DNA of 27,720 nucleotides from contig DATFYM010000119.1 of the NCBI GenBank assembly GCA_035315065.1, forward strand, positions 1 through 27,720, written 5' to 3'. Below, piece by piece: positions 24,059 through 27,720 of the stretch (position 1 is its first letter; every line of letters starts with the position of its first letter). Made by a program: the position numbers and the translations under genes. This DNA is from DATFYM01 sp035315065 (GTDB lineage: Bacteria > Acidobacteriota > Terriglobia > UBA7540). The notes under the pieces are model-generated. The model was not told where the DNA came from and did not search any database. It was given only the letters and a program-made list of their open reading frames with translations.

Positions 24059-24160
24059 AGGAGTCAGGAGCCAGAAGTCAGGAGCCAGCATGAAGAATTC
24101 AATTCACGATTCCGGCATTTTTCTCTTGCTTTCTGACTCCTGACTCCTGACTCCTGACCC
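24059..24160. repeat. GTCAGGAG/CTCCTGAC inverted repeat in the SUF operon
   Basis: AGGAGTCAGGAGCCAGAAGT plus CAGGAGCCA (24059-24088) is complementary to TCTGACTCCTGACTCCTGAC plus TCCTGACC (24131-24158). The left arm matches 5046-5085 closely. It separates the A-type carrier gene from sufU. Confidence 0.85.
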
Positions 24161-24167
24161 CTTTTCT

Positions 24168-24485
24168 TCAGGCAAACGATTTCCCGCAACTGCACGTATG
24201 CGTGGCGTTGGGGTTGTTAAACTCGAACCCGCTTTGCAGCAGCGACTCCTTGTAGTCGAGCGTCATTCCGTCCAGGTGCTCGTAGCTCTTCGGATCCACC
24301 CACAGCTTGACGCCGTCGAACTCGAATACGTTATCCGTGGGCTTGGGCTGGGACTCGAGCTTGAACTTGTAAGTGAGCCCGGAACAGCCGCCGCCCACCA
24401 ATCCCAGCCGCAGTCCGCCCTGGACGTGGTTCGCTTCCAGCAAGTGCCGGATTCTGGCTACCGCCTTGGGAGTTACGTCAATCAT
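24168..24485 (-). CDS. A-type Fe-S carrier (HesB/IscA/ErpA family)
   Basis: The 105-residue protein has the three cluster-binding cysteines of the family: Cys34 in GGGCSGLTY and Cys98/Cys100 in the C-terminal CSCGKSF. It begins MIDVTPKAVARIRHLL as usual. It carries and delivers Fe-S clusters to client enzymes. It lies between sufS and sufU; which member of the family (SufA, IscA or ErpA) cannot be decided from sequence alone. Confidence 0.94.
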   Translation of the reverse strand: MIDVTPKAVARIRHLLEANHVQGGLRLGLVGGGCSGLTYKFKLESQPKPTDNVFEFDGVKLWVDPKSYEHLDGMTLDYKESLLQSGFEFNNPNATHTCSCGKSFA

Positions 24486-24594
24486 TGTTCCCCATTTCTC
24501 CCTGGATCTGCTGGCGCCAGAGCCGTATCTTCGGTCCAGTTGCTTACCCAGCTCTCAGTTGCCAACGTCCCATCCAGATGCCGGAAGCCCGGCG

Positions 24595-25878
24595 CTACGT
24601 CAAATCGGCAAAAATCTCCTTCACCTTTTGGATGCCCGCAACCAAGGCGTCGATTTCCTCCCGGGTATTATAGAAGGCCAACGACGCCCGCACCGTGGCC
24701 GGGACCTGGAAGCGGTCCATCAGCGGTTGCGCGCAATGGTGGCCGGTGCGGACGGCGATGCCTTCCTGATCGAGGACCGTACCCACGTCGTGGGGATGAA
24801 TGCCGTTCAGCACAAAGGAAATTGCGCCCGTCTTTTCTTTGGCGGTCCCGATGATCCTCACCTCGGGAACCTCGGAAAGCTTCTCCGTCGCGTAGCGCAG
24901 TAATTCATGCTCGTAGGCTGCGGCGGCGTCGAGATCGAGGCGCGTCATATAGTCGATCGCCGCCCCGAGGCCGATGGCTCCAGCGATATTGGGGGTGCCG
25001 GCCTCGAACTTGTACGGGATCCCGTTGTAGAGCGTCTTTTCAAAAGTAACGGAGCTGATCATGTCGCCGCCGCCCTGGTAGGGTGGCATCGCTTCCAGCA
25101 ACGCCGCCTTGCCGTAGAGGACTCCGATGCCGGTGGGGCCGAAGACCTTGTGGCTGGAGAAGGCATAGAAATCGCAATCGAGGTCGCGCACGTCCAGTTT
25201 CATGTGGGGCGCCGCTTGCGCGCCGTCGATGAGCGCCGGAATGTTCCGGCGATGGGCGGCGGCGGCGATCCGCTTCACCGGATTGATGGTGCCGAGCACG
25301 TTCGAGACGTGGGCCATGCTTACGAGCCGGGTGCGCGGCCCCAAGAGCTTCTCGTACTCTTCGAAAATCAGCTCGCCCTCGTCGGTGATGGGCGCCACCC
25401 GCAGCCGGGCTCCCTTCTCTTCACACAGCATCTGCCAGGGTACGATATTCGAGTGGTGCTCCATGGCGGAGATCACGATCTCGTCGCCCGCGCCCACGTT
25501 CTTGCGACCGTAGGTGGCGGCCACCAGATTGATAGCTTCCGTGGTCCCGCGCGTCCAGACAAGCTCGCGCCAGTCGCCGGCGTTCAGCAGGCGCTGTACC
25601 TTCACGCGCGCGTCTTCGTATTCCTGCGTGGCCCGCGCGCTCAACAAATGGACGCCACGATGCACGTTGGAGTTGATATTCATGTAGAAATGTCGCTCGG
25701 CGTCGATCACCGCCCAGGGCTTCTGGCTGGTGGCCGCATTATCGAGATACACGAGGCGCTTGCCGTGGACCTTCTGCTGAAGGATGGGGAAGTCCTGCCG
25801 GATCCTCTCTACATCAAAGCCGGTAAGCGAGGGCGTTCGAACCTCAACCTCGTGCGTGGCAGTTGTAGCAGAACCCAT
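24595..25878 (-). CDS. sufS: SufS cysteine desulfurase
   Basis: This PLP enzyme takes sulfur from cysteine to make a persulfide for Fe-S assembly. The 427-residue protein has Lys244 in SSHKVFGPTG as the PLP lysine and Cys382 in RTGHHCAQPLM as the persulfide cysteine, with GTTEAINLVA and MEHHSNIVPW also conserved. Group II (SufS type) is indicated by the RTGHHC pattern and the short loop. The ATG at 25878 follows AAGGAGG by eight bases; an upstream in-frame ATG at 25929 is less well supported. It follows sufD in the same direction. Confidence 0.96.
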   Translation of the reverse strand: MGSATTATHEVEVRTPSLTGFDVERIRQDFPILQQKVHGKRLVYLDNAATSQKPWAVIDAERHFYMNINSNVHRGVHLLSARATQEYEDARVKVQRLLNAGDWRELVWTRGTTEAINLVAATYGRKNVGAGDEIVISAMEHHSNIVPWQMLCEEKGARLRVAPITDEGELIFEEYEKLLGPRTRLVSMAHVSNVLGTINPVKRIAAAAHRRNIPALIDGAQAAPHMKLDVRDLDCDFYAFSSHKVFGPTGIGVLYGKAALLEAMPPYQGGGDMISSVTFEKTLYNGIPYKFEAGTPNIAGAIGLGAAIDYMTRLDLDAAAAYEHELLRYATEKLSEVPEVRIIGTAKEKTGAISFVLNGIHPHDVGTVLDQEGIAVRTGHHCAQPLMDRFQVPATVRASLAFYNTREEIDALVAGIQKVKEIFADLT

Positions 25879-25956
25879 CACCTTAGCCTCCTTGCCATAA
25901 CTTCTCCCCTCTCCAGGTCCTCTGATCAATGGCGCGATTCAACATTTGGCTTGGCT

Positions 25957-26055
25957 TCAAGCCTGTTCGCCCCCATCATGCCGTCCATTGCTTCCGAGTC
26001 CGCGGATGAACCGGTCCATGTTCTCGAAGAGTGAGGTCATTGCCGCCTGCATCAC
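25957..26055 (-). CDS. Possible 32-residue ORF between sufD and sufS
   Basis: A GTG start at 26055, preceded by AGGAGGGG, opens a frame of 32 codons ending TGA at 25957. The peptide starts MQAAMTSLFENMDRFIRGLG and has an amphipathic helix look. It lies in frame after the sufD stop, so it could also be remnant coding sequence. Evidence is limited to the ribosome binding site and composition. Confidence 0.3.
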   Translation of the reverse strand: MMQAAMTSLFENMDRFIRGLGSNGRHDGGEQA

Positions 26056-26085
26056 TTGCAGTTGCCCCTCCTGCTTCTCAGTCCG

Positions 26086-27438
26086 CTATTTCGCCAGTTT
26101 GGTCGACAATCTGTCTCTCAGCCTCGCGGCCAGCGGTTCGTACTTCACACGTCCGATGATGTCACTCGCAAAAGCCTGGACCAGCAGCGAGCGAGCGTCG
26201 TCCAACCCGATGCCGCGCGAGCGCAGATAAAACACCGCCTCCTGGTCTACCTGCCCGATGGTGGCCCCGTGCGTACACTTCACGTCGTCGGCGTAAATCT
26301 CCAGTTGCGGCTTGGAGTCGATTACCGCGTCAGCCGAGAGCAGCAGGTTTTTGTTGCTTTGCTTGGAGTCGGTCTTCTGCGCGTCCTGGCGCACGATGAT
26401 CCGGCCGTTGAAGACAGCGTGGGCGTGACCGTCGAGCACGCCCTTGTAGAATTCGCGGCTGGCGCAGTGCGGCCGGGCATGGTCGAGGGTGGTGTGATTG
26501 TCCACGTGCTGCTCCCCGGAGATCACGTAGAGCCCGTTGAAGGTGGACTCGGCCCCTTCGCCGTCGAGCACGTTGCGCACCTCTTCGCGCACCAGCTTGC
26601 CGCCGAACTGGATGGTACAGGTGTTCACGGTGGAGGATCGCCCCTGATGAAACACCAGCGTGGCAACGTGGAAGGCGGACTCGCTTTCCTGCTCCACCTT
26701 GTAGTGATTCACAATGGCGCCCTCGTCGGCCACGAACTCCGTGACCGCGTTGGTAAAGTAGACGGAACTGGAAAATGGAAATTGGAAACTGGAAATCCGA
26801 TTTCCAGTTTCAAGACTCAAATACCCCTCGATCACCGTGGCCTGCGCTCCGCGACCTGCCAGAATCAGGTTACGCGGGTGGGTGACGGCAGGCTTGTCGT
26901 CGGGAACTGAGACGTAGAGCAGATAAATGGGCTTCTCCAGTACCACGTCTTTCGCGATCTCCACCAAAGCGCCGTCCTCCATGAAAGCCGTATTGAGCGC
27001 GACGAAAGGATGCTTCTGGAAGTGGGCATATCGCGTAAGCTGTCGCTCTAATACCGGCGACCCCGCAGCCAGCGCCGCTCGCAAGCTTCCGGCCTTCACA
27101 CCCCCCGGCAAGGCATCGGAAAGCTCCGGAGCGTAGCGGCCGTTCAAGAACACCAGCCGCGGGCAGCCGAGGTCCGCGAAGGGCGACTGCGCGAGCTGAC
27201 TCCCAACCGTCGCGCTCTCCACCGGAGCGGCAGGTTCGAACGGCGTCGCCGCAAGCGCGCCGATGTTTGTGAATCGCCATTCCTCATGCTTGGTGGTTGG
27301 GAATCCCAGCTCGGCAAAGCGCTCGATGGCCTCGCGGCGAACCTGTTCGATCCAATCGTGCCCCCGCCCAGCCAAACTCTTCTCAAGTTCAAGGAAGCTG
27401 GAGAAGTAAAAGTCGTGTTTTCCTGTAACTGCAATCAT
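26086..27438 (-). CDS. sufD: SufD, Fe-S scaffold subunit, with a repeat inserted in frame
   Basis: SufD forms the SufBCD scaffold with SufB and the ATPase SufC. The 450-residue protein has the N-terminal helical region (about 1-60, HEEWRFTNIG), then the long beta-helix domain, with YFTNAVTEFVADEGA, the family C-terminal core (SKPQLEIYADDVKCTHGATIG) and RSRGIGLDDARSLL. Residues about 206-223 (SLETGNRISSFQFPFSSS) are not family sequence: they come from a short inverted repeat at 26768-26815. The frame is kept, so the protein may still fold, with a loop added in the beta-helix. No sufB or sufC is in the window; a 280-bp gap with hairpins lies upstream. Confidence 0.92.
   Translation of the reverse strand: MIAVTGKHDFYFSSFLELEKSLAGRGHDWIEQVRREAIERFAELGFPTTKHEEWRFTNIGALAATPFEPAAPVESATVGSQLAQSPFADLGCPRLVFLNGRYAPELSDALPGGVKAGSLRAALAAGSPVLERQLTRYAHFQKHPFVALNTAFMEDGALVEIAKDVVLEKPIYLLYVSVPDDKPAVTHPRNLILAGRGAQATVIEGYLSLETGNRISSFQFPFSSSVYFTNAVTEFVADEGAIVNHYKVEQESESAFHVATLVFHQGRSSTVNTCTIQFGGKLVREEVRNVLDGEGAESTFNGLYVISGEQHVDNHTTLDHARPHCASREFYKGVLDGHAHAVFNGRIIVRQDAQKTDSKQSNKNLLLSADAVIDSKPQLEIYADDVKCTHGATIGQVDQEAVFYLRSRGIGLDDARSLLVQAFASDIIGRVKYEPLAARLRDRLSTKLAK
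26768..26815. repeat. Palindromic repeat inside sufD
   Basis: The core AAACTGGAAAT-ccg-ATTTCCAGTTT (26786-26810) is a perfect 11-bp inverted repeat with a three-base loop, flanked by further GGAAAATGGAAATTGGAA units. It resembles the intergenic unit-based repeats in style but lies within a conserved gene. In length it is compatible with an in-frame insertion of about 45-48 bases. Confidence 0.85.
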
Positions 27439-27480
27439 CGATTGAGAATCCCCCGTGCGGGCGTCTCCCGCTTTTGGAGT

Positions 27481-27581
27481 GCGGCAGCTTGCTGCCGCTT
27501 TTTCGGCCGCAGCTTGCTGCGGCGCTTGATAATTGGCGACGCTAGACGACCTTGCGCCGTCGCCGGAAGCAAGCTTCCGGC
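27481..27581. repeat. Three hairpins with AGCTTGCT/AGCAAGCT cores upstream of sufD
   Basis: GCGGCAGcttgCTGCCGC (27481-27498), GCCGCAGcttgCTGCGGC (27506-27523) and GCCGGAAGcaagCTTCCGGC (27562-27581) are near-perfect hairpins, the first followed by TTTTT. They are like REP/BIME elements. Their position upstream of sufD could separate it from an earlier transcript; the first one also looks like an intrinsic terminator for plus-strand transcription. Confidence 0.75.
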
Positions 27582-27677
27582 CTGGAGTTTCTACATTTTC
27601 ACAGGGAGATGTCTCAAGCTAGTCCTCCCCGGCGGGGCTCCCGCGCTCACAAATAGGTCGGTTCTTGCATTATTTAG

Positions 27678-27701
27678 TTGACAGACCGACTTGGGCGTGT
27701 C
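27678..27701. promoter_or_regulatory. Possible promoter with a dyad near the right edge
   Basis: TTGACA (27678-27683, plus strand) overlaps an imperfect dyad, GACAgaCC...GGgcgTGTC (27680-27701). No good -10 follows within the window, so this is weak. It may belong to a gene to the right or to control of the suf genes. Confidence 0.2.
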
Positions 27702-27720
27702 ATCCTTCTCTTGAGCCTAA

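Noticed and set aside
26086..27438. sufD as a pseudogene because of the inserted repeat
   Set aside because: The frame and the conserved C-terminal motifs are intact, so it is treated as a working gene with an insertion.

Overview
The window reads as a chromosomal segment of a soil-type Acidobacteriota, probably class Terriglobia. The main pointers are a VWFA-related secreted protein of the kind amplified in that phylum, high-GC genes separated by repeat-rich intergenic DNA, an unusually long SecA, and a SUF iron-sulfur cluster with a MIP18-type protein and an Rrf2 regulator. The phylum call is inference from gene content. No rRNA, tRNA, transposase, phage gene or CRISPR array was recognised.

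Layout, left to right. At 1-1660 a gene start runs off the left edge, followed by a membrane ferritin-like iron exporter (MbfA/Er-VIT1) and a leader with two tandem Crp/Fnr-like dyads. At 1661-5552 lie citrate synthase, an exported CocE/NonD hydrolase, a HigA-like antitoxin without a toxin, and a tiny membrane ORF. At 5720-8023 lie the VWFA protein, a 280-bp MITE-like repeat, and a TumE/TumA toxin-antitoxin pair with an operator-like site. At 8150-10178 lie a Tat-exported tyrosinase and a small secreted protein that looks like a free copy of its C-terminal domain. At 10447-12227 lie a second copy of the repeat, a very good sigma-70 promoter and an unknown basic/coiled-coil protein. At 12636-19100 lie a Tat-exported aldo/keto reductase, an acyltransferase-3 membrane protein, SecA with a ~140-residue insertion, and a DUF4337 protein. 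At 19192-22245, on the minus strand, lie a DegP/HtrA protease and an M20 deacylase. At 22308-27438, on the minus strand, the order of transcription is sufD, a possible mini-ORF, sufS, an A-type carrier, sufU, a MIP18/SufT-like protein and an Rrf2 regulator. sufB and sufC are not in the window.

The SUF block forms one iron-sulfur assembly pathway: SufS supplies sulfur, SufU passes it on, SufD belongs to the scaffold, and the A-type and MIP18 proteins deliver clusters. The Rrf2 protein probably senses cluster supply. MbfA may connect to this through iron efflux. Several other products (CocE, VWFA, tyrosinase, aldo/keto reductase, HtrA) carry export signals, matching a lifestyle of extracytoplasmic degradation.

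The most unusual layer is non-coding. Many gene junctions carry an inverted repeat whose arms are made of a short unit repeated two to four times. The unit differs from site to site, yet both arms of one site use the same unit. Such DNA also lies in frame inside sufD and at both ends of the CocE gene. A separate 280-bp element has 27-bp terminal inverted repeats that each fold into a hairpin, with a compensatory base-pair change between the ends.
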